DNA from: Bacillota bacterium
GTDB lineage: Bacteria > Bacillota > Clostridia > Christensenellales > Aristaeellaceae
Assembly: GCA_023411175.1 (NCBI GenBank)
Contig: JAEYPB010000026.1
Location: 1 to 30,719 of the forward strand
Direction: 5' to 3'
Length of the DNA: 30,719 nucleotides
Positions within the stretch are counted from its first letter, which is position 1; each line of letters begins with the position of its first letter. Shown piece after piece: positions 23,784-30,719 of this stretch. The position numbers and the translations under genes are program-made. The notes beneath the pieces are model-generated. The model did not search any database, was not told the DNA's origin, and worked only from the letters and a program-made list of their open reading frames with translations.

Positions 23784-24587
23784 TCAGGCCGCTGAACTCG
23801 CGCGGGCCTTCGTCATTCCATAGATGGTGAACACTTCCGCAGCCGCGTAGATCGCGAGGCATGCGATCACCGTCCCGATCACCGCGGGGTATGCCCCCGC
23901 AAAGGCAGTCGGCGAAACATGCTTGATCAGAATGCCCGTGTACGCCCAGATCAGCACCAGGCCGTAGGCGACGTCCCTTCTTAAAACCATGGTCGCCGTT
24001 CCAATGGCCATCGCGACCACCAGAATGACGATCATCCACGCCTCCTCCGACCAGCCGAACCGATCCCAGCCAACCTTTACCAGAAGCGCCGTGACGTTTG
24101 CGACGGTCGCCACCGTGATCCACCCGAAATACAGGCTGAAGGGCAGCCGGTAGAGCACTTTTTCACTGCCGCCGAGCCGCTCCCTGTCCAGGGCCAGGTT
24201 GATGACGATCAGGCTTATCAGGATCGCCAGCATCATCACCAGCGACAGCCCGATGTTGCCATAGTGCCACGAAAAAATCCATGCGATGTTGGCCAGCGAG
24301 GAGATGATAAAGACCACCCTCACCTTGTCCAGCGACTGGCACTCCGCGCCCCGCCTGCCGAACCCAAATTGATAGAACGTAAAAGCGGCGAGCGAGAGAT
24401 AGATCAGCCCCCAGATCGAAAAGGTCAGCCCGGCGGGGGCAAACAGGTTGGGCATTGAGTCGGATACCTGGCCCGGGGTAACGCCGTTGATCGGCAGCAG
24501 CTGCGCCAGATAGTTCACAACGACCATGGCGACAAAGGCAATTGCGACGGCGAGCTTGAGGGGCAGCTTTTCTCTCCAGGTTTCCAT
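23784..24587 (-). CDS. TspO/MBR-related tryptophan-rich membrane protein (long form)
   Basis: A 267-aa integral membrane protein with about eight hydrophobic helices. The stretch NLFAPAGLTFSIWGLIYLSL and the later FSLYFGWITVATVANVTALL and LVLIWAYTGILIKH match a bacterial family distantly related to TspO, often annotated tryptophan-rich sensory protein. It is longer than classical TspO (about 160 aa). The function is not known; TspO proteins bind porphyrins. The ATG at 24587 has GAGAGGG at good distance; a GTG nine bases upstream is less likely. Two direct repeats in its leader may be an operator. Confidence 0.75.
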   Translation of the reverse strand: METWREKLPLKLAVAIAFVAMVVVNYLAQLLPINGVTPGQVSDSMPNLFAPAGLTFSIWGLIYLSLAAFTFYQFGFGRRGAECQSLDKVRVVFIISSLANIAWIFSWHYGNIGLSLVMMLAILISLIVINLALDRERLGGSEKVLYRLPFSLYFGWITVATVANVTALLVKVGWDRFGWSEEAWMIVILVVAMAIGTATMVLRRDVAYGLVLIWAYTGILIKHVSPTAFAGAYPAVIGTVIACLAIYAAAEVFTIYGMTKARASSAA

Positions 24588-24605
24588 TGTGTTCACCCTC
24601 TCTCA

Positions 24606-24626
24606 ATATTTACGGATATTTACGCA
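24606..24626. promoter_or_regulatory. Tandem direct repeat in the TspO-like gene leader
   Basis: On the plus strand ATATTTACG occurs twice, ten bases apart, so both copies face the same side of the helix. It sits between the ribosome binding site and a weak promoter-like pair (TTGCGA and TATGTA on the minus strand). A regulator binding site is possible. The rest of 24627-24829 shows nothing else I can name. Confidence 0.4.
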
Positions 24627-24829
24627 CATTACATACCACGCACCGGCCCGTTCGCAACGCTTTCGAAATGTAAAATCCGCAGCGGATGCCAAAAAGACCG
24701 CTCGTACGCTTACGCCGAACTCTTCACTCGGGATTCCGGCGATCCCGCCACCGCACGCGCAAAAAACCCGTGGCAAAACATCCGTCCAGTTCAATTCAGG
24801 CGCCCATTCGGCCGTCCGCGCTTGTCGGA

Positions 24830-24858
24830 TTGACAGAACCAGGCGCTTCGGCTACACT
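24830..24858 (+). promoter_or_regulatory. Sigma-A promoter of zwf
   Basis: TTGACA (24830-24835), a 17-base spacer and TACACT (24853-24858). It lies about 190 bases before the chosen start, so the transcript has a long leader in which I see no known riboswitch. Confidence 0.8.
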
Positions 24859-25046
24859 AGTGCTGCATGAACCCGCCGCACCTTACTGAGCGGTCGCCGC
24901 GGCCCAACACCGTCGCATAGACCCCGCGTTGCCGCTAATTTGTCTCGCCGAAAACACCAGGGGCGATTTTTTCCGTGACAGCTCCGCGTTTTCAGGGTAT
25001 ATCATTCTTGGCCATCCCCTATTCGGACTGGAAAGGACGTATCGCT

Positions 25047-26561
25047 TTGCTGCAGAACATTGAAAAAGGCGAGGGCCAGTCCCTGCTCATGATGATATTC
25101 GGCGGTACGGGGGATTTGACCCACCGCAAGCTGTTGCCCGCGCTTTACCACCTGCTGGCGGACGGCAGCCTGCCGCGGGAAACCTCCATCATCTGCATCG
25201 GCCGCAAGTCCATCGACAATGAGCGCTACCGCGAGCAAGCCCGATCATCCATCGCAGCCTACTCGCGCACCGGGGTGGATGAGGCGCATCTGGCCAATTT
25301 CCTCCGCCATGTGCACTACCGTCAGATGGAGTTCATAAGCCAGCCCGAAAGTTATCGAGACCTTCAGAAATGGCTGGCGCACAACGAGGCGCTCCGCGCG
25401 CCCTCGGTACGGCTATTCTTTCTGGCTGTGGGTCCGGAGCACTTCGGCCCCATCGTCAGACACCTGAGCGCGCACAGACTGGTGGAAAAGGGCAACCCCG
25501 CCCACCGCGTCATGATTGAAAAGCCCTTTGGCCAGGATCTTTCCACCGCCCGCGCCCTCAACGACACCATCTCTCAGGCGCTGGAGGAAAGCCAAGTTTA
25601 CCGGATCGATCACTACCTGGGCAAGGAGATGATCCGCAATATCCTGGCCATACGCTTTGGCAACTCCCTCTTCGAGCCGCTGTGGAACCACCACTTCATC
25701 GACAACATCCAGATTACATCCACCGAGACCCTGGGCGTGGAGGCGCGGGGCGACTACTATGAGCGGTCCGGCATCCTCCGGGACATGCTGCAAAACCACC
25801 TCCTGCAGATGCTCGCCCTCATCACCATGGAGCCGCCGGTCGACCTGATGCCTGAATCCGTGCGCGATGAAAAGGTCAAGGTGCTGCGCTCCCTGCGAGG
25901 TTTCGACAAGGTTTCTTCCTGCGACAGGATTGTGATGGGTCAATATGACCGGGGCATCGTCCGCGGCGTGGAGGTAAACGCCTACCGGGAGGAGGACAAG
26001 GTGGCCCCCGATTCCCATGTCCCCACCTACATCGCCCTGAGGGCCAGCGTGGACAACTTCCGCTGGGGCGGGGTACCCATCTACATCCGCTCGGGCAAGC
26101 GCCTCAACAGGGGCTGCACGCAGATCGTCGTTGAGTTCAAGCGCCTTGCCGGGATCAGCGCCTACCCCGAGTTTGAAGGCCAACCGCCCAACCTGCTCGT
26201 CATCCAGGTGCAGCCCGCCGAGGGAATGTACTTTCAGATCAACGCGAAGCGTCCGGGCAATGAGTTTCGGATGGAGCGCGTGGAACTCAACTATTCCCAA
26301 AGCAGCCGCTATCAGGGCAACGTGCCAGAAGCCTACGAGCAGCTCATTCTGGAGGCGCTGCGCGCCAACTCTTCGCTCTTCACCCGCTGGGACGAGCTGG
26401 AGCATTCCTGGCGCTTCATTGAGAGCATGGAGCATAACCGCGACCTGTGCTTCAGCCAGTTTTTCGGCTACCCCGCCGGATCCCGCGGGCCCGAAGCCGC
26501 CGACCGGATGCTGGCCCTTGACGGCCGCCACTGGTGGGACATCATAGAAACCGGAGAATAA
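25047..26561 (+). CDS. zwf: Glucose-6-phosphate 1-dehydrogenase
   Basis: A 504-aa enzyme oxidising glucose-6-phosphate to 6-phosphogluconolactone with NADP or NAD, the entry to the oxidative pentose-phosphate pathway. The nucleotide-binding loop IFGGTGDLTHRKLLPALY lies near the N-terminus, the active-site segment is YRIDHYLGKE with catalytic His and Lys, and VMIEKPFG and RWGGVPIYIRSGKRL are typical. I place the start at the TTG at 25047 because GGAAAGGAC lies at good distance; a GTG at 24975 would add 24 residues that are not family-like and has no ribosome binding site. The next gene begins 18 bases after the stop, so the two form an operon. No gnd or pgl gene is in the window. Confidence 0.95.
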   Translation: MLQNIEKGEGQSLLMMIFGGTGDLTHRKLLPALYHLLADGSLPRETSIICIGRKSIDNERYREQARSSIAAYSRTGVDEAHLANFLRHVHYRQMEFISQPESYRDLQKWLAHNEALRAPSVRLFFLAVGPEHFGPIVRHLSAHRLVEKGNPAHRVMIEKPFGQDLSTARALNDTISQALEESQVYRIDHYLGKEMIRNILAIRFGNSLFEPLWNHHFIDNIQITSTETLGVEARGDYYERSGILRDMLQNHLLQMLALITMEPPVDLMPESVRDEKVKVLRSLRGFDKVSSCDRIVMGQYDRGIVRGVEVNAYREEDKVAPDSHVPTYIALRASVDNFRWGGVPIYIRSGKRLNRGCTQIVVEFKRLAGISAYPEFEGQPPNLLVIQVQPAEGMYFQINAKRPGNEFRMERVELNYSQSSRYQGNVPEAYEQLILEALRANSSLFTRWDELEHSWRFIESMEHNRDLCFSQFFGYPAGSRGPEAADRMLALDGRHWWDIIETGE

Positions 26562-26578
26562 ACGAACGGGAGGACTCT

Positions 26579-27214
26579 ATGCGCATTATCGACATTTCCA
26601 TGACGATCAGCGGCGATATGCCCGTTTATCGAAATGCCCCCGCCAAGCGCCCCATCCATACGGTGGAGCGCAGCATACCGCCCGACAGCATCAACGAGTC
26701 CCAACTGTCCCTCAACCTCCACACCGGCACGCATCTCGATTCGCCCTTCCATATGCTAAGGGACGGCTGGGCCACCGAGTTTTTGCCGCTTGAGCGCCTG
26801 ATAACGGCCTGCCGCGTGCTGGATTTGACGCATGTGGCGGAGAAGATCACCCGCGAAGACCTGACCGATCTGGGCATCCAAAGGGGGGACTTTCTTCTGC
26901 TGAAGACGAGCAACTCCGCGCACGATGGGTGGCGGGATGCGTTTGTGTACCTTGAAAAGAGCGGCGCGGAGTACCTGGCGTCCGTTGGCATCAGCGGCGT
27001 GGGCACCGACGCCCTCGGCATCGAGCGCGCCCAGCCCGGACACGAGACGCACATCGCCCTGTTGGAAAACGAGATCATCATTCTGGAAGGGCTCAGGCTT
27101 AGAGATGTGGACGCGGGGCGTTATCTGCTCATCGCGCTGCCGGTGAAGATCGCCCGCGCGGACGGCGCACCCACGCGGGCCGTGCTGGTTCAGGGAGAGC
27201 TGCCCGCGGTGTAG
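26579..27214 (+). CDS. Cyclase-family metal-dependent hydrolase (kynurenine formamidase-like)
   Basis: A 211-aa protein of the PF04199 cyclase family, whose known members are kynurenine formamidase and isatin hydrolase. The metal-binding motif HTGTHLDSPFH (48-58) is intact, and GVGTDALGIE and the C-terminal core fit. The ATG at 26579 follows GGGAGGA. It is linked to zwf by a 17-base gap with no terminator. No tryptophan-degradation genes are near, so a kynurenine role is not supported by context. Hydrolysis of a lactone or amide ring product is the general chemistry of the family, which makes 6-phosphogluconolactone a candidate substrate (inference only). Confidence 0.87.
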   Translation: MRIIDISMTISGDMPVYRNAPAKRPIHTVERSIPPDSINESQLSLNLHTGTHLDSPFHMLRDGWATEFLPLERLITACRVLDLTHVAEKITREDLTDLGIQRGDFLLLKTSNSAHDGWRDAFVYLEKSGAEYLASVGISGVGTDALGIERAQPGHETHIALLENEIIILEGLRLRDVDAGRYLLIALPVKIARADGAPTRAVLVQGELPAV

Positions 27215-27267
27215 GCAGGTCCGGCGCCGCCCTGGGACGCGGAGGCGACCCTGCATTCGCAAGGGCA

Positions 27268-27298
27268 AAAGCGTATGATCGGATCGGTCTTTTTGCCG
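27268..27298 (+). terminator. Possible terminator after the cyclase-family gene
   Basis: GGCAAAAG pairs with CTTTTTGCC (one bulge) around a long loop containing GATCGGATCGGTC. The loop is large and the stem A/T rich, so it is only a weak candidate. Nothing else is seen in 27215-27338. Confidence 0.35.
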
Positions 27299-27338
27299 CC
27301 CCTTCGTTCAGACGCATGCGTCACCCGGAAACTGGCGA

Positions 27339-27366
27339 TTGATTTTCGGTTAATTTTTGATATAAT
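27339..27366 (+). promoter_or_regulatory. Sigma-A promoter of the 106-aa membrane protein gene
   Basis: TTGATT (27339-27344), a 16-base spacer and a perfect TATAAT (27361-27366), about 50 bases before the start codon. Confidence 0.72.
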
Positions 27367-27418
27367 GAATATAACCCACGTTCGCCAGCCCGGTTGAACC
27401 AACAAAGGAGGCGCTGAA

Positions 27419-27739
27419 ATGATCGAGACTTCTCCGACGCCCGCAGTACCGAACCTGAGCACCTTCGCCCCCGATACGCTCTTTGGCGCGCTGGATCCGC
27501 AGTACTTTGCGATCACCGCCTTGGTCGCGCTCTTTTCCATCCTGCTCGCCTGCGCGTTCTGGGGCCTGGTCACGAGAAAGCTCGCCAAGCGGAAGGGATA
27601 CCGAGGTTATTTCTGGACGGGCTTCTTCCTCTGGATGATCGGGCTGATCTACGTCGTCGGCCTCCCCCTCTCCGAAGAAAAGCGCTATGCCGACATGAAG
27701 AGGCTCGCGCAGTACATGATCCGCGCGGGCGGCCGATAG
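27419..27739 (+). CDS. Small membrane protein of unknown function, 106 aa
   Basis: The gene has its own promoter and an AAAGGAGG ribosome binding site. A polar, Pro-rich N-terminus of 28 residues precedes two hydrophobic helices (about 29-50, ALVALFSILLACAFWGLV, and 64-84, YFWTGFFLWMIGLIYVVGLP). They are joined by a short basic loop (TRKLAKRKGYRG), which should place the loop inside and both termini outside. I do not recognise the family. A hairpin and a structured region follow it. Confidence 0.75.
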   Translation: MIETSPTPAVPNLSTFAPDTLFGALDPQYFAITALVALFSILLACAFWGLVTRKLAKRKGYRGYFWTGFFLWMIGLIYVVGLPLSEEKRYADMKRLAQYMIRAGGR

Positions 27740-27763
27740 GCGCGAAAATCCCGCAAACGTTCA

Positions 27764-27787
27764 GGCCCGACGCTTTCGCGCCGGGCC
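27764..27787. terminator. Stem-loop after the 106-aa protein gene
   Basis: GGCCCG-a-CGC pairs with GCG-c-CGGGCC around a TTTC loop. There is no T-tract. The stem sequence closely resembles the hairpin at 28022-28049, about 260 bases downstream, so the two bracket the structured region between them. Confidence 0.6.
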
Positions 27788-27794
27788 CAGCCTA

Positions 27795-28020
27795 TCGAAA
27801 AAGACAAAACGAGGGAAAAGAGGAGCAGACTGAGAAAGGGAGAAGAGCAAGCCGTTCCGGCTTAAGGGGTATCGGGGACCGCATCCCCCGGATAAAGGCA
27901 GCCGTAGAGCGGCATGTACGGTCGCAGGCTGCATTCCTTTTCACATGCAAGTACGGCCGTGAATCGTAGATTCACAGGACTTGCTTTTCGCTGTCAAAAC
28001 ACGCAGTATTTTGACAGCAT
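27795..28020 (+). ncRNA. Candidate structured non-coding RNA
   Basis: About 225 bases without a convincing reading frame but dense in stem-loops. In order they are AAGCCG-ttc-CGGCTT, CGGGG/CCCCG, GCAGCC/GGCTGC enclosing CCGTA/TACGG, a two-tier hairpin (GCAAGT/ACTTGC around GTGAATC-gta-GATTCAC), and GCTGTCAAAA/TTTTGACAGC. A purine-rich single-stranded lead (GAGGGAAAAGAGGAGCAGAC) precedes them. The strand is uncertain; plus is assumed because it follows the 106-aa gene. I could not assign a known RNA family. Confidence 0.5.
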
Positions 28021-28021
28021 G

Positions 28022-28049
28022 AGGCCCGGCGCTTAAGAGCGCCGGGCCT
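28022..28049. terminator. Perfect 12-bp stem-loop
   Basis: AGGCCCGGCGCT (28022-28033) pairs with AGCGCCGGGCCT (28038-28049) around TAAG. On the minus strand it follows the repeat tail (copy E) and could end the nucleoside hydrolase transcript; there is no T-tract. Confidence 0.65.
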
Positions 28050-28088
28050 GTCACATCCATCAACAGCACCCCGCAGGGTTTTTCAAAA
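28050..28088 (-). repeat. Structured repeat, copy E (tail fragment)
   Basis: On the minus strand the sequence runs from a TTGAAAAACCCTGCGGGGTG block to TTGATGGATGTG. It resembles the repeat tail (ATTGAAACCCCGCGGAGAC ... TTGTCGATGGTCTG) and is followed, as in full copies, by a hairpin. The match is partial, so this is a degenerate remnant at best. Confidence 0.4.
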
Positions 28089-28115
28089 TGTACTGAGTCG
28101 AAATCTTGTGCGGGC

Positions 28116-29018
28116 TCAGGCCGGGCGCATCGAACGAAGCGCGCGCAGAAGAAGCGCTTCCAGCCGCGCGGTCAACGCCTCCGGCTCGAGACTTGGGCGC
28201 ATATAGCGGTGCGGGCCGCCCGCCTCGGGCGCAAAGAGCGTCGCGCCATGTTCATCCACGTCCACCCTGCCGGTGCCGGAGAGCGGCATCAGGCGCCCGT
28301 CCTCCTCAAACGCCGCCAGTACCGTGAGGAGATCCCAACTGGGCCTGAGCATCCCGCCGTTTGTATGGATCCTGTAGGCCATCGACACCGGATTGTCCGG
28401 ATAATCCACAAGCGCCGCGCCGGTCAGGATATGTTCGCCCGCCTCGAAGGGACAGAAGAGGATGGGCGTCGGCCAATGCCGCGCGACGTAGTGCGCCGCG
28501 GGAATGTCTTGCTCCACATTCCACTCCACAAACCCGCTCTCCGGCGTGAAACTGCCCGCCATCGCAATCAGCCTCTCCACCTTTTGCGCGATCAACCGCG
28601 CCGCAGCCCTGTCGCACAGATAGGCGGCGAGGTTGTTGAGCGGCCCGATGGCGATGACCGTCACCGAGCTGTCTTCCGCCTTTTCAAGCGCCTCGCGGAA
28701 CACCCGAACCGCTTCCGGCTGGGGCGCGCCCTGGGGATAATCGTTCGGGAACGCCTTTGCCACCTCCGGCGTGTAGCGCAGCGCGTCGCCGCCGGCGAGA
28801 AAGCCGGAATCCGCGCAGGTGCCGAGCGGAACGCGAATGCCAAAGAGCCGGTTGATCGCGGAGATCGTCGGCAGGCCGTAGGGGCTTCCCGTGCAATGGG
28901 TGACGGCGAGGAGCTCGCACGCCCCTTCCAAGCAAAATTGATCGAGTATCGCAAGCGCGCCGGCATCGTCGCAATCCGGGCCGATGTCGGTATCCAAAAT
29001 CACAGGCATTTTCCGCAT
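28116..29018 (-). CDS. Nucleoside hydrolase (IunH/RihB-like)
   Basis: A 300-aa enzyme of the inosine-uridine-preferring nucleoside hydrolase family, which splits ribonucleosides into base and ribose. The N-terminal calcium-binding motif reads VILDTDIGPDCDDAGALAIL, a variant with PDC before the DDA pair seen in a subset of the family. VTVIAIGPLNNLAAYL and the EWNVEQDIPAA segment are also typical. It has no signal peptide, so it acts in the cytoplasm. It starts two bases after the response-regulator gene's stop, with AAGGGGAA upstream, and so is the third gene of the kinase-regulator operon. This suggests the two-component system senses a nucleoside or sugar. Confidence 0.88.
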   Translation of the reverse strand: MRKMPVILDTDIGPDCDDAGALAILDQFCLEGACELLAVTHCTGSPYGLPTISAINRLFGIRVPLGTCADSGFLAGGDALRYTPEVAKAFPNDYPQGAPQPEAVRVFREALEKAEDSSVTVIAIGPLNNLAAYLCDRAAARLIAQKVERLIAMAGSFTPESGFVEWNVEQDIPAAHYVARHWPTPILFCPFEAGEHILTGAALVDYPDNPVSMAYRIHTNGGMLRPSWDLLTVLAAFEEDGRLMPLSGTGRVDVDEHGATLFAPEAGGPHRYMRPSLEPEALTARLEALLLRALRSMRPA

Positions 29019-29020
29019 GT

Positions 29021-29761
29021 TCAGTTTCCCCTTCCGATCCTGTACTCCCGCGGACTGACGCCGTAGAATTTTTTGAAGACGTTGCTCAGGTAGCTGGCCT
29101 CTCCAAACCCGGTGCGTTCCGCGATTTCGTAGAGTTTCAGATCCGTGCCGCTCAGCAGTTCCGCCGCGGCCTTCAGGCGCGCGCCGGTCACATAGTCCTG
29201 GTAGTTGACGCCGGTCTGCTGCTTGAACAGCCTGCTGACCTGAAATTTATTGATAAAGAACTTCTGCGCCACGGCCTCCTGGGACAGATCCTCGGCGTAG
29301 TGCTCGTCGATGTAGCGCCGAATGGCCTTGACGACCTCCTCGTCGCTGTCGGACGCGGGCTCGGAATAGATCAGCGCCGGGTTTTCCCGAAGCACCGCAT
29401 CCCGGATGGCCGCCAGTTTCTCCGAAAGCTCTCTCGGGTCGATGGGCTTCAGGATGTAATCCGCTACGCCGAATTTCAGCGCCTGCCGTGCGTATTCGAA
29501 TTCACCATAGGCGCTCAGGAGCAGCGTTCGCGGCATGGGCGCCTTCGTCTCGCTGATTTTTTTGAGCAGGCCAAACCCGTCCAGCACGGGCATCTGGATG
29601 TCCAACACCATGATCTCCGGCCGCGCGGACAGAATCATCCGGTAGGCCTCGCTGCCGTTTTCGGCGTGGAGCATTCTCTCAAAGCCCAGCTCGGAAAGGT
29701 CCAGCGCCTTTTCTATATACAGGTGTACCGACTGCTGGTCGTCCACGATCAGAAGTTTCAT
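29021..29761 (-). CDS. AraC-type response regulator (YesN-like)
   Basis: A 246-aa transcription factor. The receiver domain (1-120) has Asp7, Asp8, the phosphorylated Asp54 in MVLDIQMP and the Lys in ILKPID. The C-terminal AraC domain has two helix-turn-helix units (about 148-243), ending with the family signature FGEASYLSNVFKKFYGVSPREYR. The linker is short, unlike the longer YesN forms. The ATGA overlap with the kinase gene shows coupled translation. Regulators of this type usually control sugar or nucleoside uptake and degradation genes next to them. Confidence 0.93.
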   Translation of the reverse strand: MKLLIVDDQQSVHLYIEKALDLSELGFERMLHAENGSEAYRMILSARPEIMVLDIQMPVLDGFGLLKKISETKAPMPRTLLLSAYGEFEYARQALKFGVADYILKPIDPRELSEKLAAIRDAVLRENPALIYSEPASDSDEEVVKAIRRYIDEHYAEDLSQEAVAQKFFINKFQVSRLFKQQTGVNYQDYVTGARLKAAAELLSGTDLKLYEIAERTGFGEASYLSNVFKKFYGVSPREYRIGRGN

Positions 29762-30719
29762 GGCTCATCCTCCGTCCTGCGCGGCATCACGAGCGTCACC
29801 GCCGTGCCCTCGCCTTCCCGGGATTCGATGTCGATCCGGCAATCGCCCTTTGCTGCGATGTTCATCCGCGTGTATACGTTGCCAAGTCCCAGCCCCGCGC
29901 CGCCCGCCCGCGGCTCCGAAAGGCCGCGCGTGACCTCCTGAAGGCGCTCCGGCGTCATGCCGCGCCCGTTGTCCCGGATGTGGATGACCAGCCTGTCCCC
30001 CTCTTCCCGGGCGGAAATCTCGATCAGCGCGTGCTTGGGGTCGTCCAAAAACGCGTGCTTCAGGCAGTTCTCCACCACCGGCTGCAAAAGAAGCCTCGGG
30101 ATGACCGCTCGCTCCGCGCCGGCCTCCACGGTGAACCGCACCTCCAGCCGCCCGGCGTGCTTTCGGGAAAACAGCGCGAGGTAGTCTCGGAGGTAATCCA
30201 TCTCGCGGCCCAGCGGCACGCTGGGCTGGTCGTTGTCCATCGCATAGCGCAGGAGGCGGCTGAGGGAGACGATGATGTCGTCCGCGTCCCCAAAGTTTTT
30301 GTAGAGCATCTCCGTCTGCAAAAGCTGCAGCGTATTGAACAGGAAGTGCGGCTGTATCTGCGCCTGCAGCGCCGAAAGCCGCGCCCGCTCCAGCTGAAGC
30401 TGGGACAGGTAATCCCGTTCGATCATCGTGCGGAGCCGCTCGATCATGCCGTTGAACTTCTCGCTGATCTGGATCAACTCCACGTAGTGGTAGCCGGTCG
30501 GGATGGGCGTAAGCTGCGCCTCGTCGATCAGCGACACATCCTCCACCAGCTTCTTTACCGGACGGTCCACGGAGCTTGAGATCAGCCGGGCAATCAGCGC
30601 GTTGACGGCCAGCAGCGCGATCAGAAACGGCAGCATGGACAGGTAGATCGGGTGGGAATGCGCGTGTATCTCCGAAAGCGGGATGTAGCTGACCAGCTTC
30701 CACCGACTGATCTCGGAGG
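29758..30719 (-). CDS. Sensor histidine kinase (YesM-like), cut by window edge
   Basis: The 3' part of a membrane sensor kinase of the LytS/YesM family. Coding continues in frame to the window edge (SRWKLVSYIPLSEI before the last helix), so the N-terminus with the outer sensor domain is missing. Visible are a transmembrane helix (PFLIALLAVNALIARLI), a HAMP-like linker, the phosphoacceptor box LQAQIQPHFLFNTLQLL, the N box VENCLKHAF and the G box DNGRGMTPER. It phosphorylates the AraC-type regulator encoded next to it. The stop overlaps the regulator start by four bases. Confidence 0.92.
   Translation of the reverse strand, partial: SEISRWKLVSYIPLSEIHAHSHPIYLSMLPFLIALLAVNALIARLISSSVDRPVKKLVEDVSLIDEAQLTPIPTGYHYVELIQISEKFNGMIERLRTMIERDYLSQLQLERARLSALQAQIQPHFLFNTLQLLQTEMLYKNFGDADDIIVSLSRLLRYAMDNDQPSVPLGREMDYLRDYLALFSRKHAGRLEVRFTVEAGAERAVIPRLLLQPVVENCLKHAFLDDPKHALIEISAREEGDRLVIHIRDNGRGMTPERLQEVTRGLSEPRAGGAGLGLGNVYTRMNIAAKGDCRIDIESREGEGTAVTLVMPRRTEDEP

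Overview
The window is ordinary chromosomal DNA from a GC-rich member of the Bacillota, most likely a Clostridia-type organism. The grounds are strong AGGAGG-like ribosome binding sites, consensus sigma-A promoters, TTG and GTG starts, an OhrR-type regulator, a YesM/YesN-type two-component system, and a MCP gene behind what looks like a sigma-D promoter (so probably motile). There are no rRNA or tRNA genes, no transposase and no CRISPR array. I place 25 protein genes, two of them short: a 47-codon gene with a TTG start and a 35-codon leader-type reading frame.

Layout. 1-1.1 kb: an autoregulated ohrR-glutathione peroxidase operon with a perfect OhrR-type operator. 1.2-3.1 kb: a Suv3-like RNA helicase. 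3.2-5.4 kb: a chemoreceptor. 5.4-6.2 kb: a repeat-rich stretch holding a 47-aa basic protein gene. 6.2-6.8 kb: a C39-like cysteine peptidase homologue. 7.0-9.8 kb: an ABC-2 exporter operon (ATPase and two permeases) preceded by a promoter, a 35-aa reading frame and two tandem intrinsic terminators, which together look like an attenuator. 10.2-16.5 kb: a four-gene importer (DUF3798 binding protein, twin-domain ATPase, two permeases). 16.8-21.0 kb: two convergent c-di-GMP genes, SBP-GGDEF-EAL and PAS-GGDEF-HD-GYP. 21-24.6 kb: iron alcohol dehydrogenase, a NapH/NosR-like iron-sulfur membrane protein and a TspO-related membrane protein. 24.8-27.2 kb: zwf with a cyclase-family metal hydrolase. 27.4-28.1 kb: a small membrane protein and a structured RNA-like region. 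28.1 kb to the end: nucleoside hydrolase, AraC-type response regulator and a sensor kinase cut by the window edge.

The most unusual thing here is a family of about 200-bp structured repeats. Three full copies (cores 5529-5729, 9989-10190, 19279-19478; 201, 202 and 200 bp) and two truncated copies (about 6021-6133 and 28050-28088) all sit at the 3' ends of genes. Each full core can fold into four stem-loops, and base changes in the stems are compensated across copies. In two copies the core is bracketed by two nearly identical copies of a terminator hairpin whose sequence is specific to that site, with the A-tract and T-tract only on the outer sides. This looks as if the element entered a bidirectional terminator and duplicated it. 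No protein is encoded inside, so it is either a non-autonomous mobile element aimed at terminators or a conserved 3'-UTR RNA.

Functionally the window mixes peroxide defence, signal transduction (chemoreceptor, c-di-GMP turnover, two-component system), two ABC systems, and redox and pentose-phosphate metabolism. Starts were chosen from visible ribosome binding sites and often lie downstream of the longest open frame. All family calls are from reading motifs by eye, without database searches.
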